64,000 nt of DNA, taken from NCBI RefSeq assembly GCF_965139615.1, contig NZ_CBCSIQ010000005.1, forward strand, positions 93,032 to 157,031, given 5' to 3'. Numbering within the stretch: position 1 is the stretch's first letter; every line of letters starts with the position of its first letter. Below, one piece after another: positions 6,921-16,681 of the stretch. The stretch is from Kerstersia similis (GTDB taxonomy: Bacteria; Pseudomonadota; Gammaproteobacteria; Burkholderiales; Burkholderiaceae_B). Position numbers and translations under genes: made by a program. The notes under the pieces were generated by a model. That model searched no databases. It was not told where the DNA came from and saw only the letters and a program-made list of their open reading frames with translations.

Positions 6921-9074
6921 TCAGGGCTCGCCCAACATGGCGCGCAGTTCGTCTTCATCCAGCACCGCCACACCCAGCTCCCTGGCTTTGGTCAGCTTGC
7001 TGCCCGCCTCTACGCCCGCCACGACATAACTGGTCTTGCGTGACACCGAGCCACTGACCTTGCCTCCGGCGGCAATGATGCGTTGCGAGGCCTCTTCCCG
7101 CGTCCAGCGCGGGAAGGTGCCGGTCAGAACAAATGTTTTACCCGTTAGCCCCGTCGAAACAGGCGCGGCTTCCGGCTGCGGCTCGACGCCATGGCGCTTG
7201 AGCGCTTCCAACACTTCACGGTTATGCGGTTCATCGAAGAAACGACGCACGGAAGCCGCCACAACCGGGCCGACATCCGGCGCCCGCTGCAAGGCTTCCA
7301 TATCTGCAGCCACCAAGGCTTCCATGCTGCCGAAGTGCCGTGCCAGGTCACGTGCCGTGGTTTCCCCCACGTGCCGGATGCCCAGCGCATAGATCAGGCG
7401 CCCCAGCGTAGGATGCCGCGCCGCTTCGATCGCCGCCACGAGATTCGCAGCGGACTTCGCTCCCATGCGGTCATAGGACGCCAGCAATTCGGCGCGCAGG
7501 CTGAATAAATCCGCCAGCGAGTGCACGCGGTCGTCATCGACCAGTTGCTCGATCAGTTTTTCCCCCAGGCCGCCGATATCCAGCGCCTTGCGGCTGGCCG
7601 CATGCCAGAGGGATTGCTTGCGCTGCGCCGCGCAGAACAGGCCACCGGTACAACGAGCGATCGTTTCATCCTCGGGCCGTTCGATCGCCGAGCCGCAAAT
7701 CGGGCAATGCGTCGGCATGACAAAGGCGCAGGCATCGGCCGGACGCAATTCAGGCAAGGCCCGCACCACCTCGGGGATGACATCTCCCGCACGGCGCACG
7801 ATCACTGTATCGCCGATCAACACATCCTTGCGGCGAATTTCGTCCTCATTGTGCAGGGTGGCATTGGTCACTGTCACCCCGCCGACAAAAACTGGCGCCA
7901 AACGCGCCACCGGAGTGATGGCGCCGGTACGGCCCACCTGCACTTCGATATCCAGCAAGCGCGTCTGCGCCTCTTCCGCCGGAAATTTGTGCGCCAACGC
8001 AAAACGCGGTGCACGCGCCACGAAACCGAGCGTCTGCTGGCTGCGCAGGTTATCGACCTTGTAAACCACGCCGTCAATATCGTATTTGAGCCCGGCACGC
8101 TCGGCGCCGATCTCGGCATAGAACGCCATCAGGCCCGCGACCCCGCGCGTGGTCCGGTTGTACTGCTGATTGACCGGCAGCCCCAGCTCAGCCAGCCAGG
8201 CCAGCATGCCGCTATGCGTGCTGGCAGGCAGGGCCTCCTGGGACGGCGTTGCCATCGTCTCCGACACGGCGCCAAACAAATCGCCGCTGATACCGGCCTG
8301 CCCTTGGGCGCCAGCCTCGGCAGCCGTGCTGCTGGCAGCACGATACTCGCCCCAGCCATAGGCATAGAAACGCAGATTGCGCTTGGCGGTGATACTGGAA
8401 TCCAGCTGCCGCAAACTGCCGGCAGCCGCATTGCGCGGGTTGACGAAGACTTTTTCGTTGCGTGCCTGTTGAGCCTGGTTCAGGCGCTCGAAATCGGCAC
8501 GGAACATCAGCACTTCGCCGCGCACTTCCAAGACATCCGGCACGGGTTTGTCCGTCGCCCGCAAACGCAGCGGGATGGCACGGATAGTGCGCACGTTATG
8601 CGTCACATCCTCGCCCTCATAGCCATCGCCGCGTGTTGCCGCCTGGGTAAGCACGCCCTTTTCGTAACGCAAGCTGATGGCCAGGCCATCGAACTTCATC
8701 TCACAGAAATATTCGGTTTCTGCTGCCAGGCCCAGCTGACCGGCATCGCGCAGCGTATCCGTGACACGGCGGTCGAAAGCCTCGACCTCTTCCTGGTTGA
8801 AGGCATTGCCCAGCGACAGCATGGGCACGGCATGCCGCACACTGCCGAAGGCCGCAGACGGCGTAGCCCCGACCCGCTGGGTCGGGGAGTCCGGTGTCCT
8901 GAGCACTTCCCACTTGGCCTCCAGGGCCTCCAGCTCGCGCATCTGGCCGTCATAGACGGCATCCGGCACACTGGGATCATCCAGGACGTAGTAGCGGTAA
9001 TTATGGCCTTCGATTTCCCTGCGCAATACTGCGGCCCGTTCTCGGGCCGCTTCCAAACTCAAATCCAAACTCAC
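6921..9074 (-). CDS. ligA: NAD-dependent DNA ligase LigA
   Basis: 717-residue essential replication and repair ligase. Domains in order are Ia; adenylation domain with nucleophile K127 in MKFDG; OB fold; zinc finger with four cysteines (CPICG ... CTGGLFC); HhH domain (LGIRHVGETTARDLARHFG); and a C-terminal BRCT domain (about 640-717). About 35 Ala/Ser/Gly-rich residues (about 244-285) are inserted after FYAYGWGEYR compared with the compact E. coli loop. The start ATG at 9074 overlaps the stop of the zipA-like gene (ATGA). It is the last gene of smc-zipA-ligA. Confidence 0.97.
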   Translation of the reverse strand: MSLDLSLEAARERAAVLRREIEGHNYRYYVLDDPSVPDAVYDGQMRELEALEAKWEVLRTPDSPTQRVGATPSAAFGSVRHAVPMLSLGNAFNQEEVEAFDRRVTDTLRDAGQLGLAAETEYFCEMKFDGLAISLRYEKGVLTQAATRGDGYEGEDVTHNVRTIRAIPLRLRATDKPVPDVLEVRGEVLMFRADFERLNQAQQARNEKVFVNPRNAAAGSLRQLDSSITAKRNLRFYAYGWGEYRAASSTAAEAGAQGQAGISGDLFGAVSETMATPSQEALPASTHSGMLAWLAELGLPVNQQYNRTTRGVAGLMAFYAEIGAERAGLKYDIDGVVYKVDNLRSQQTLGFVARAPRFALAHKFPAEEAQTRLLDIEVQVGRTGAITPVARLAPVFVGGVTVTNATLHNEDEIRRKDVLIGDTVIVRRAGDVIPEVVRALPELRPADACAFVMPTHCPICGSAIERPEDETIARCTGGLFCAAQRKQSLWHAASRKALDIGGLGEKLIEQLVDDDRVHSLADLFSLRAELLASYDRMGAKSAANLVAAIEAARHPTLGRLIYALGIRHVGETTARDLARHFGSMEALVAADMEALQRAPDVGPVVAASVRRFFDEPHNREVLEALKRHGVEPQPEAAPVSTGLTGKTFVLTGTFPRWTREEASQRIIAAGGKVSGSVSRKTSYVVAGVEAGSKLTKARELGVAVLDEDELRAMLGEP

Positions 9075-10195
9075 GAAAACACCCGCAGCGCCCGCGCGCT
9101 TCCTGCCGTCAAACCTGCTTTATCCAACTGGGCATACAGACGCACCAATTGCTGATCTATCACCTTCTCGGCCCCGTCCGCCAGCGGCCGGCCATTGTCG
9201 TCGATCAGGTGCGCATCCAGGCGCGCAGCCAGATCCCTGCCTACCTTGACCATGCGGCCAAAGGCATGTTCATCGGCCGGGCTGCGCGGCACGTCCAGCA
9301 GCAGGCTCAAATGAGCCAACGGCGCCTGCCCCATTTCAAACAACGCGCCGTCGCCACGCGCCAGCGTGAAGCGCACCAATCCCTGCTCGGACATCCAGGC
9401 CAATACGCCGCCTGCAGACTGGAAACCCAGTTCATGCGCCACAGCCAGCACCTCTGCTGCCGGGCGCGGCTCGGTGAGCGCCAGCGTCACGCTCAGCTCC
9501 GCGTCCAGCGCAGCGGCCACGCGATCCAGCTGCACTGCCTGCTCCAGTACCGCTGCCTGTTCCGGGCCCGATACCTTGCCATTGCAGCGTTTGGCGACAT
9601 CCTGCGCCCGCGACCAGATTTGCAGCCACTCGGCCTGACTGATGGCTCCGGCCCGGTTGGCCAGTTGCACGGCAATATGCAGTGAGGCGTAGGAATCCTG
9701 GGTGGTCAGATGCTGGCGCAATGTCCCTTGCGCCGAAAATGCAAAGAAACGCAGCGACTTGCGCGCCTGTTGGCGCAAGGGATGCACGGCGCCCAGCAGA
9801 TCAGCGCCGGATACCGGTGCGGCAAAACTGATGGAAATCAGGGCTTCGGTGGCGCTATCGGCCGGGACATCTGCCGCGCCGCGTGCAGTGACCATCGCCG
9901 CCGGCGCTGCCGGGGCCACGGGTGCAGCCGCTGCCGTCTCTTCCGCGGCAGGCGTATCGCCGCCCATGCCGGGCTCACGCCGTTCGGTGCCTGGTGCAAC
10001 AGCAGATTGGCTCAGGACGGGCTCGGTCTGCGACCGCGCACCCTGCTCCGCGTCCAGCAACGGATCGTGCGCAGGCGGCTGGAACTGCTGCTGCATGCGA
10101 CGGCGCACGCGGCGATCCTGCCACCAATTGAACGCCAACAGCACGCCGATCAGCACCAGCCCCAGGATGATCAAACCAATCTGTAAATCACTCAT
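9071..10195 (-). CDS. zipA: ZipA-like cell division protein with FtsZ-binding domain
   Basis: 374 residues. ATG 10195 is preceded by GGAGTTTGG; the open frame extends 4 codons further. One N-terminal membrane helix (LQIGLIILGLVLIGVLLAFNW) is followed by a basic stretch and an Ala/Pro-rich linker (about 40-140). The C-terminal ZipA domain (about 135-335) includes LLGAVHPLRQQARKSLRFFA and LLLDVPRSPADEHAFGRM. ZipA tethers FtsZ to the membrane at the division site. The linker is poorly conserved, as usual. It lies between smc and ligA, an arrangement known from related betaproteobacteria. Confidence 0.85.
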   Translation of the reverse strand: MSDLQIGLIILGLVLIGVLLAFNWWQDRRVRRRMQQQFQPPAHDPLLDAEQGARSQTEPVLSQSAVAPGTERREPGMGGDTPAAEETAAAAPVAPAAPAAMVTARGAADVPADSATEALISISFAAPVSGADLLGAVHPLRQQARKSLRFFAFSAQGTLRQHLTTQDSYASLHIAVQLANRAGAISQAEWLQIWSRAQDVAKRCNGKVSGPEQAAVLEQAVQLDRVAAALDAELSVTLALTEPRPAAEVLAVAHELGFQSAGGVLAWMSEQGLVRFTLARGDGALFEMGQAPLAHLSLLLDVPRSPADEHAFGRMVKVGRDLAARLDAHLIDDNGRPLADGAEKVIDQQLVRLYAQLDKAGLTAGSARALRVFS

Positions 10196-10229
10196 TCCAA
10201 ACTCCACGCCTGTTCCGGCGTCTATCCTG

Positions 10230-10251
10230 CATCCGGCACCCGTGCCGGATG
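10230..10251. other. Intergenic hairpin between smc and zipA-like gene
   Basis: CATCCGGCAC and GTGCCGGATG form a perfect 10-bp stem with a 2-nt loop. No T-run follows on either strand, so it is more likely an mRNA processing or stability element than a terminator. Confidence 0.45.
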
Positions 10252-10303
10252 ATGTTCATTTCCGCCCTGTCCGCCGCCCGCCCTGGCAGACCGTGCCTGC
10301 ATG

Positions 10304-13300
10304 CTATGCCGTCCCATCGGCCCACTTGGCCGCCAGGTCGATATCTACCGCCACGATACGCGATACCCCCTGTTCCTGCATGGTAACGCCGACCAACTGC
10401 TTTGCCATCTGCATTGCGATCTTATTGTGTGAAATAAAAAGAAACTGGGTCTGATCGCTCATGCTGCTGACGAGATTGGCATAGCGCTCGGTGTTGGCAT
10501 CATCCAAGGGCGCATCCACCTCATCGAGCAGGCAGAACGGCGCCGGATTCAGCTTGAAAAGCGCAAATACCAGTGCTGTCGCCGTCAGCGCCTTCTCCCC
10601 CCCGGACAACAGATGAATGGTGCTGTTGCGCTTGCCCGGCGGCTGGGCCATCACCTGAATGCCGGCATCCAGGATTTCGTCGCCGGTCATGGTCAGCCTC
10701 GCTTCGCCACCGCCGAACAGGCGCGGGAACAGCTCTCCAAAGTGACCATTCACAATATTGAAAGTTTCCTGCAGCAGTTGCCGCGTTTCACGGTCGATGC
10801 GGCGAATGGCATCCTCTAGAGTCTCTATGGCTTCCAGCAGATCGGCATGCTGCGAATCCAGGAAAGTTTTGCGTTCGCGAGCCGTGGTCAATTCTTCCAG
10901 CGCCGCCAGGTTGACCGCTCCCAGGCTATCGACCTGACGCGAAATGCGCTGGACTTCACTTTGCAGCCAGCTGCCCTTGCGCCAATCCGGCGGCAATTCG
11001 TCCAACTCGCGCGCCAGGGCTTCACGCACCAGTTGGCGCGCATCCAATTGTTCAGCGAACTGCTCGACGGCCAGACGCGCCGCCTGTTCCTGCAACTGCA
11101 GTGCCGTGATCTTCTGGCGCAAGGGGTCCAGCGCCCGCTCACGCACCATGCGCTGCTCATCGGCCGAACGCAACATACCGGCCAGATTATCCAGTTCGAT
11201 ACGCGCCCGGGTCAGTTCCTCTTCGGCGGCCGCGCGCGCTTCCAGCGCATCCTGCAAACCGGCTTGCGCCGCCGACGCATCCAGAACCGCCAGGTCCTGC
11301 TGCAACTGCTCCTGCTCGACGCCAGCGCGCCGCACCTGCTCGGCGGCCACGTGCAGATTGCGGCGCAACTCTTCCAGGCGAGCTTTCAGGCCTTTCTCGG
11401 CAAACTGGGCTTCCTGGGCCCGCCGATCCAGATCGCGCAGCCGGGCGCGCGCTGCATCAGCCCGGGCGACCAGCGCCTCATCGGCAATTTCCAGGTCGGC
11501 ATAGCGCGACTGCTGCTCCGCCAGTTCCTCGTCCAGACCTTCGAAGCGCTCCTCGGCCTGCGCCCGCGCACCGCGCCACTCTTCCTGCAAAGCCGCCAGC
11601 TCCGCCAGATCTTCCTGCAGGCGCGCAGCCCTGACGCCCGATTGGGCTGCCAACTGCTGCATCCGTGTGTATTCGAGCTGCACATCATGCAGCCGGCGAG
11701 TCACCTCGGCCACCCGCTGGCGGGCGGGCGCCATGGATTCGCCCACCTGGCGCCAGACTGCCTCCGCCTGCGCCACGCGATCCTTGGCCGCATCCGCCAG
11801 CAAGCGCTGGGCCCTGGCTTCCTTTTGCAGATTCTCCAGTTCCTGACGGCGCGCCAACATACCGGCCTGTTCGGAGTCTGCGGCATAAAAGCGCACTCCA
11901 TGGACATCGACCATATGGCCACTGCGCAACACCAGCACACTGCCTGCCGGCAAGGCGCTACGCCGTGCCAACGCCTGTTCCATGTCATCGGCCGTGTACA
12001 CGCCCTGCAGCCAGTCTTGCACCAACGCCCGCAAGATCGGATCGGACAACTGCAGCAGCGATGCCAGGGGCGTGAGCCCAGCCTCGGCAGCCATAGGCAC
12101 CGAGGGAGACGCCGGCAACTGATAGAACGCCAGCCGGGCAGGCGGCGGATCGTTGACGAAAGCCCGCACCCAATCCAGGCGGCTGACCGGCAAGGCGGCC
12201 ATGCGCTCGCGCAGGCTGGCCTCCAATGCAGTCTCCCAACCCGGCGCGATTTTCAATTCGCGCCACAAGCGCGGCAGGCGATCGAGTTCATGCTTGGCCA
12301 GCCAGGGTGCCAGCGCTCCCTGCTTTTCCACATCTTCCTGCAGTTTGCTCAAGGCAGCATGCCGGGCATCCAGGCGTGCCAAGGCCTGCGCCTCATGCTG
12401 TGCGCCCGTCTGCGCCTGGATACGTGCAGCATCGGCCTCAGGCAGGCGCACTTCCAGCTCCGCCAGTACGGCCTGCGCTTCCTCCAGGCTGCCTTCCAGA
12501 ACCTCGCACTCGCCGCGCAGCTGCTCCAGGCGTTGCGGATCGGGCCGCTCCAGGCCACGCGACTCCTGCTCCAGCCGCTCACGGCGCACGGCCAGATCCT
12601 GCAATTGACGGTCGGCATCACGCTGCGCCTGTGCCGATAGCGCCAGCTGTTGTTCCAATTTGGACAACTCGGCCCGCAAACCATCACGGCGGCAGGCCGC
12701 ATCACGCACCTGACGCTCGATCTCCGGCAGTTCATCCTGAGCCTGGACGGCGGCAATCTGCGCCTCTTCGGTCAGGGCGGCACCGGTTTCCAGTTCCTCT
12801 TCGGTGGCTGCGATCTGGCCTTCGCAGTGCTCACGCTGCGCCTGCCATTCTTCCATTTGCGCCTGCAATTGCGCCTGCCGGGCCTGCAAGCGATTGCGGG
12901 AATCCACCACATGACGAATTTCCGCTTCCAGCGTGCTGACCTGCGCATTGGCCTCATACATCCTGCCCTGGGCGGCATGCACGGCATCACTGGCCGCATA
13001 ATGGGCCTGACGCCGGCTTTCGAGGTCGGTTTCCCCGGCACGTAGCGCGGCAATGGCCGCTTCCAACTCATTCTGGGCCTGTTCGGTCTCGTGCGCCCGG
13101 GCCCGCTGCTCGTCACGCGCCGCCTGTTCGCGTACGTACCAGAGGAAGGTCTGCTTGCGCTCCCCCTCTTCCTGCAACGCGCGGTAATGGCGCGCCACCT
13201 CGGCCTGCGCTTCGAGCTTTTCCAGCTGGGTATCCAGTTCGCGGCGGATATCCTCCACCCGAGTCAGATTTTCGCGAGTATCGGCCAGGCGATTTTCGGT

Positions 13301-13837
13301 TTCCCGCCGGCGCTCCTTGTAGCGCGAGACCCCGGCCGCCTCTTCCAGATAGACCCGCAGTTCTTCGGGCTTGGCTTCGATCAGCCGGTTGATCATGCCC
13401 TGGCCGATGATGGCGTAACCTCGCGCCCCCAGGCCGGTTCCCAGGAACAGGTCATGAATATCCCGCCGGCGCACCTGCTGGTTATTGATGAAGTAGCTAC
13501 TGGTGCCATCACGCGTCAGGACGCGACGCACGGCGATCTCGGCGTAAGTGCTCCACTGGCCGACGGCACGGCCGGCGTCATTGCTGAACACCAGCTCCAC
13601 CGAAGCCCGACCGGCCGGGCGCCGCTGGCCCGAACCATTGAAGATGACGTCCTGCATGGACTCGCCACGCAATTCAGAAGCACGAGTCTCGCCCAACACC
13701 CAACGCACGGCGTCGATGATATTGGATTTGCCACAGCCATTTGGCCCGACGACGCCCACCAATTGACTGGGGACCGGAATCACCGTCGGGTCAACGAAGG
13801 ATTTGAAGCCGGCAAGCTTGATCTGCGTAAGACGCAC
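10304..13837 (-). CDS. smc: Chromosome segregation protein SMC
   Basis: 1177-residue condensin ATPase. The N-terminal Walker A is GPNGCGKSNIIDAV (about 32-45). Two long coiled-coil arms rich in Glu/Gln/Arg/Ala flank a hinge (about 510-640, LAPWLAKHELDRLPRLW to DVHGVRFYAADSEQAG). The C-terminal head carries the ABC signature LLSGGEKALTA and Walker B CLLDEVDAPLDDAN. The start is GTG at 13837, matching the SMC N-terminus MRLTQIKLAGFKSF; no clear ribosome site is seen. No scpA or scpB lies nearby. It is the head of the smc-zipA-ligA unit. Confidence 0.97.
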   Translation of the reverse strand: MRLTQIKLAGFKSFVDPTVIPVPSQLVGVVGPNGCGKSNIIDAVRWVLGETRASELRGESMQDVIFNGSGQRRPAGRASVELVFSNDAGRAVGQWSTYAEIAVRRVLTRDGTSSYFINNQQVRRRDIHDLFLGTGLGARGYAIIGQGMINRLIEAKPEELRVYLEEAAGVSRYKERRRETENRLADTRENLTRVEDIRRELDTQLEKLEAQAEVARHYRALQEEGERKQTFLWYVREQAARDEQRARAHETEQAQNELEAAIAALRAGETDLESRRQAHYAASDAVHAAQGRMYEANAQVSTLEAEIRHVVDSRNRLQARQAQLQAQMEEWQAQREHCEGQIAATEEELETGAALTEEAQIAAVQAQDELPEIERQVRDAACRRDGLRAELSKLEQQLALSAQAQRDADRQLQDLAVRRERLEQESRGLERPDPQRLEQLRGECEVLEGSLEEAQAVLAELEVRLPEADAARIQAQTGAQHEAQALARLDARHAALSKLQEDVEKQGALAPWLAKHELDRLPRLWRELKIAPGWETALEASLRERMAALPVSRLDWVRAFVNDPPPARLAFYQLPASPSVPMAAEAGLTPLASLLQLSDPILRALVQDWLQGVYTADDMEQALARRSALPAGSVLVLRSGHMVDVHGVRFYAADSEQAGMLARRQELENLQKEARAQRLLADAAKDRVAQAEAVWRQVGESMAPARQRVAEVTRRLHDVQLEYTRMQQLAAQSGVRAARLQEDLAELAALQEEWRGARAQAEERFEGLDEELAEQQSRYADLEIADEALVARADAARARLRDLDRRAQEAQFAEKGLKARLEELRRNLHVAAEQVRRAGVEQEQLQQDLAVLDASAAQAGLQDALEARAAAEEELTRARIELDNLAGMLRSADEQRMVRERALDPLRQKITALQLQEQAARLAVEQFAEQLDARQLVREALARELDELPPDWRKGSWLQSEVQRISRQVDSLGAVNLAALEELTTARERKTFLDSQHADLLEAIETLEDAIRRIDRETRQLLQETFNIVNGHFGELFPRLFGGGEARLTMTGDEILDAGIQVMAQPPGKRNSTIHLLSGGEKALTATALVFALFKLNPAPFCLLDEVDAPLDDANTERYANLVSSMSDQTQFLFISHNKIAMQMAKQLVGVTMQEQGVSRIVAVDIDLAAKWADGTA

Positions 13838-14343
13838 GTTATGAAAGCCAGAAGCAGGTCATTGTGTTCTCCAGCGCCCTGCACCGCCCAACGGCGGCAA
13901 GGTCATGGAATCAATCTGCAATGATAACGCAGCCCCTTGCGGCACCTGCTTCAAATCCATACCTGCCCGGCACATTTACGCTCTTTTACCGGATGAGGAC
14001 TCCCGCCCCCGCAGCCATCGTCCGCACCACGCCCACCGGCCCCACCCATCGAAAAAATCCCGGGTAAAAGCACTGCCGCCAGCGTCCCGCGATGCAACCC
14101 GACCCGGCCGCATGCCCAGCCGGCCTAAAACCCATGCACTTCATGGGGGCTATACTCTTTTACCGAACGGACGGGAAATTCCATATGCCAGGCCTTCGGT
14201 TTGCCCTGCGGCGCACACTTTCGCCCTGTGGCAAACCCAGAAAAATACCTCGCCAGATAAAAAACACGCAGCGAGCAAACCTGCATTTGTTTACACTTTG
14301 ACGTTCATTGGCACCACTACCTTACACATTCGGGAGCAGTTGC
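13838..14343. other. Gene-free divergent region between smc and lplT
   Basis: About 500 bases with no convincing gene; short frames here are C-rich shadows. It must hold the smc promoter (minus) and the lplT promoter (plus). A palindrome CCCATG-N5-CATGGG lies at 14131-14147, directly before a -10-like TATACT at 14151-14156, but no matching -35 was found. A weak TTGACG lies at about 14298. I cannot assign a small RNA here. Confidence 0.4.
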
Positions 14344-15648
14344 TTGAAAAGAGGCTTTTATCTGGTCATGGCCGCGCAGGCTTTGTCATCGCTGGCCGAC
14401 AACGCGCTTTTCATTGCCGCTCTCGCTCTGATTCAGGAGCTATCTGGCCCGGACTGGATGGCGCCCATGCTGAAATGGTGGTTCGCGCTGGCCTATGTCC
14501 TGCTGGCCGCATTCGTCGGCGCCTTCGCGGACTCGGTTCCCAAGGGCAGGGTCATGCTGATGACCAATGCGCTGAAAACACTGGGCTGCGTCATCATGCT
14601 GGCCTATACCTGTTTTGGCCTCTCTTCCGTACAACAGACCTGGCTGATTTGCGGCGCTTATGCGCTGGTCGGCATCGGGGCCGCGGCCTACTCGCCCGCC
14701 AAATACGGCATCGTCACCGAAATGCTGCCGCCCTCGCTGCTGGTCAAAGGCAATAGCTGGATCGAAGGGCTGACCGTCACCTCCATCATCATCGGCACGG
14801 TATTGGGCGGCGCCCTGATTTCCCCGCATGTTTCCAATCTGCTGCTGACCAAAACGCCGCTGGGCGCCTTCCTCTCCACGCCCGCTGAAGCCGCTATTTT
14901 CTGTATCGTCTTCATTTACATCGGCGCTGCGATTTGCAATCTGCTGATCCCGCACACCGGCTATTACTACCCCAAACAGCCGCGCCAGGTCTCAGTCCTG
15001 ATGCGTACCTTCTTTGGCTATGTCGGGATTCTCTGGCGCGACAAACTGGGCCGGATTTCGCTGGCCATCACCACGCTGTTCTGGGGCGCCGGCGCCACGC
15101 TGCAACTGATCGTGATCGAATGGGGCGCGGCCCACCTGGGCATGCGTCTGGATCAGGCATCCATTCTGATGGGCGTTTCCGCCTTCGGCACCGTGGTCGG
15201 CGCCATTCTGGCAGGCCGCCTGTCGCTGCAGAAATCACTGGTTGTCCTGCCGCTGGGCGCCATCATGGGGCTGCTGGTACTTTGCATGCCGATGGTCAGC
15301 TCGCCCTACACGGTCTATACCCTGCTGTTCCTGATCGGCGCTGCGGCGGGCTATTTCGTCGTGCCCATGAATGCCCTGCTGCAGCATCGCGGCCACGTGC
15401 TGCTGTCGGCCGGCCACTCCATCGCCGTGCAGAACTTCAATGAACAGATCAATATCCTGTTCATGGTGGCGCTCTACACGCTGCTGCTGAAGCTCCAGCT
15501 GCATATCAATACCATCATCACCATCTTCGGCCTGGCCGTCTTCGGCCTGATGACGCTGATTATCGTGGCCTGCAGGCTGATGCTGCGCCGTGATCCGACC
15601 CTGGAATCCCAGATCGGCCAGACCGGACACGGCCAGGCGCTGAAGTAA
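14344..15648 (+). CDS. lplT: Lysophospholipid transporter LplT
   Basis: 434-residue MFS protein of about 12 membrane helices. It flips lysophospholipids inward for re-acylation. I choose TTG 14344 because GGAG sits 7 nt upstream and the protein then begins (M)KRGFYLVMAAQALSSLADNALFIAALAL, the characteristic LplT N-terminus. An ATG at 14308 would add 12 unlike residues. In many bacteria lplT is next to the acyltransferase aas; no aas is visible here. Confidence 0.88.
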   Translation: MKRGFYLVMAAQALSSLADNALFIAALALIQELSGPDWMAPMLKWWFALAYVLLAAFVGAFADSVPKGRVMLMTNALKTLGCVIMLAYTCFGLSSVQQTWLICGAYALVGIGAAAYSPAKYGIVTEMLPPSLLVKGNSWIEGLTVTSIIIGTVLGGALISPHVSNLLLTKTPLGAFLSTPAEAAIFCIVFIYIGAAICNLLIPHTGYYYPKQPRQVSVLMRTFFGYVGILWRDKLGRISLAITTLFWGAGATLQLIVIEWGAAHLGMRLDQASILMGVSAFGTVVGAILAGRLSLQKSLVVLPLGAIMGLLVLCMPMVSSPYTVYTLLFLIGAAAGYFVVPMNALLQHRGHVLLSAGHSIAVQNFNEQINILFMVALYTLLLKLQLHINTIITIFGLAVFGLMTLIIVACRLMLRRDPTLESQIGQTGHGQALK

Positions 15649-15654
15649 GCCCAG

Positions 15655-15700
15655 GGCCGCCTGCCCGGCAGGCGGCCGGCCTGTGCAATGCTCAGGCCGG
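15655..15700. terminator. Two overlapping hairpins between convergent lplT and udg
   Basis: GGCCGCCTGCC/GGCAGGCGGCC (15655-15677) and CCGGCCTG/CAGGCCGG (15676-15683 with 15693-15700) share two bases and cannot both form fully. They lie between the lplT stop and the end of the glycosylase gene. No long T-run follows, so termination here is inferred only from position and stem strength. Confidence 0.4.
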
Positions 15701-16681
15701 TTGCGCCTGGGCGGCAGCCAAGCGCAGATCCTGCCAGGCGGCCGCCTTGGCATGCGGGCTGCGCAACAAATAGGCCGGGTGATAGCTGACCACCAGCGGA
15801 ATCTCTCTGCCCTTGCCATCACGCCAGGTATGAACGCGACCACGCAGGTTGCCGATAGAGGCCTCGGTCTGCAACAGCGTGTGGGCGGCAAAACGGCCCA
15901 GCACCAATATTCCCTCTGGCTGAATCAGTTCGATCTGCTTCATCAGGTACGGACTGCAGGCCGCGATTTCTTCCGGCCGGGGATTACGGTTGGCCGGCGG
16001 TCGGCACTTGATCACATTGGCGATGAACACTTCACGCCCGCGCTGCAGGTTGACGGCGGCCAGCATGGCATCCAGCAACTGTCCGGCACGCCCGACAAAA
16101 GGCGAACCCTGCCGGTCTTCCTGTTCGCTAGGCGCTTCGCCAATAACCATCCAGCGCGCGGGGAACGCGCCATCGCCAAACACGGCCTGACGGCGCGTCT
16201 GGCACAGATCACATGCCGTACAAGCCAGGACCTGTTCGCGCAGACCAGCCATATCCGGCGCCAAAGGCCCGCGTAGCACTGCCGCAGCGGGTGCGGCGGC
16301 CTCTGTCGGTGCCGACTCGCGCAACGCGGCGCCCATCGCCCGTCCCGGCGGCGCAGCGGCGGGCTTGCCTGCCGCCCCCTGCCCCGACACCTCATGCAAT
16401 GGCGCTTTCGGTTGTGCCGCAGCCGGCTGTGGCCGGGCTCCGCCCGTTTGCGTGTCGCGGCCAGCCGCCAGCGCCGCCAACGCATCGCTGACCGCACCGC
16501 GCGGCGAGGCGGGATCCGCCTCGGGACGCAGCCGCCCTCCTGTCTCCGGCGCTACCGGTATGCCGGCATTCACTGCCGGCGCCACAGGGCGCGGCGGCTC
16601 GGGCAACAGCCAGCGGCCTACGCCCATTTCCTTGAGCCAGAGCCGCTGCATGGCCGATACCGGCACTGCCTGCTCTGTCAT
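15692..16681 (-). CDS. Uracil-DNA glycosylase, type 4/5 (Fe-S family)
   Basis: 329 residues. The C-terminal 190 form a UdgA-like glycosylase that removes uracil from DNA. Motif A is GEAPSEQEDRQGSPFVGRAG, and the HPAYLLR motif is near the C-terminus. Four cysteines suit a 4Fe-4S cluster (CTACDLC, and CRPP...AAC). The first 140 residues are Ala/Pro/Gly-rich and likely disordered, a common extension in betaproteobacteria. The ATG at 16681 overlaps the stop of tsaB-rimI (TGATG); a GTG at 16684 is an alternative. Coupled to the upstream gene. Confidence 0.88.
   Translation of the reverse strand: MTEQAVPVSAMQRLWLKEMGVGRWLLPEPPRPVAPAVNAGIPVAPETGGRLRPEADPASPRGAVSDALAALAAGRDTQTGGARPQPAAAQPKAPLHEVSGQGAAGKPAAAPPGRAMGAALRESAPTEAAAPAAAVLRGPLAPDMAGLREQVLACTACDLCQTRRQAVFGDGAFPARWMVIGEAPSEQEDRQGSPFVGRAGQLLDAMLAAVNLQRGREVFIANVIKCRPPANRNPRPEEIAACSPYLMKQIELIQPEGILVLGRFAAHTLLQTEASIGNLRGRVHTWRDGKGREIPLVVSYHPAYLLRSPHAKAAAWQDLRLAAAQAQPA

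Noticed and set aside
7521..12640. Plus-strand frames of 544 and 597 codons opposite ligA and smc
   Set aside because: Antisense to conserved genes; no recognisable domain.
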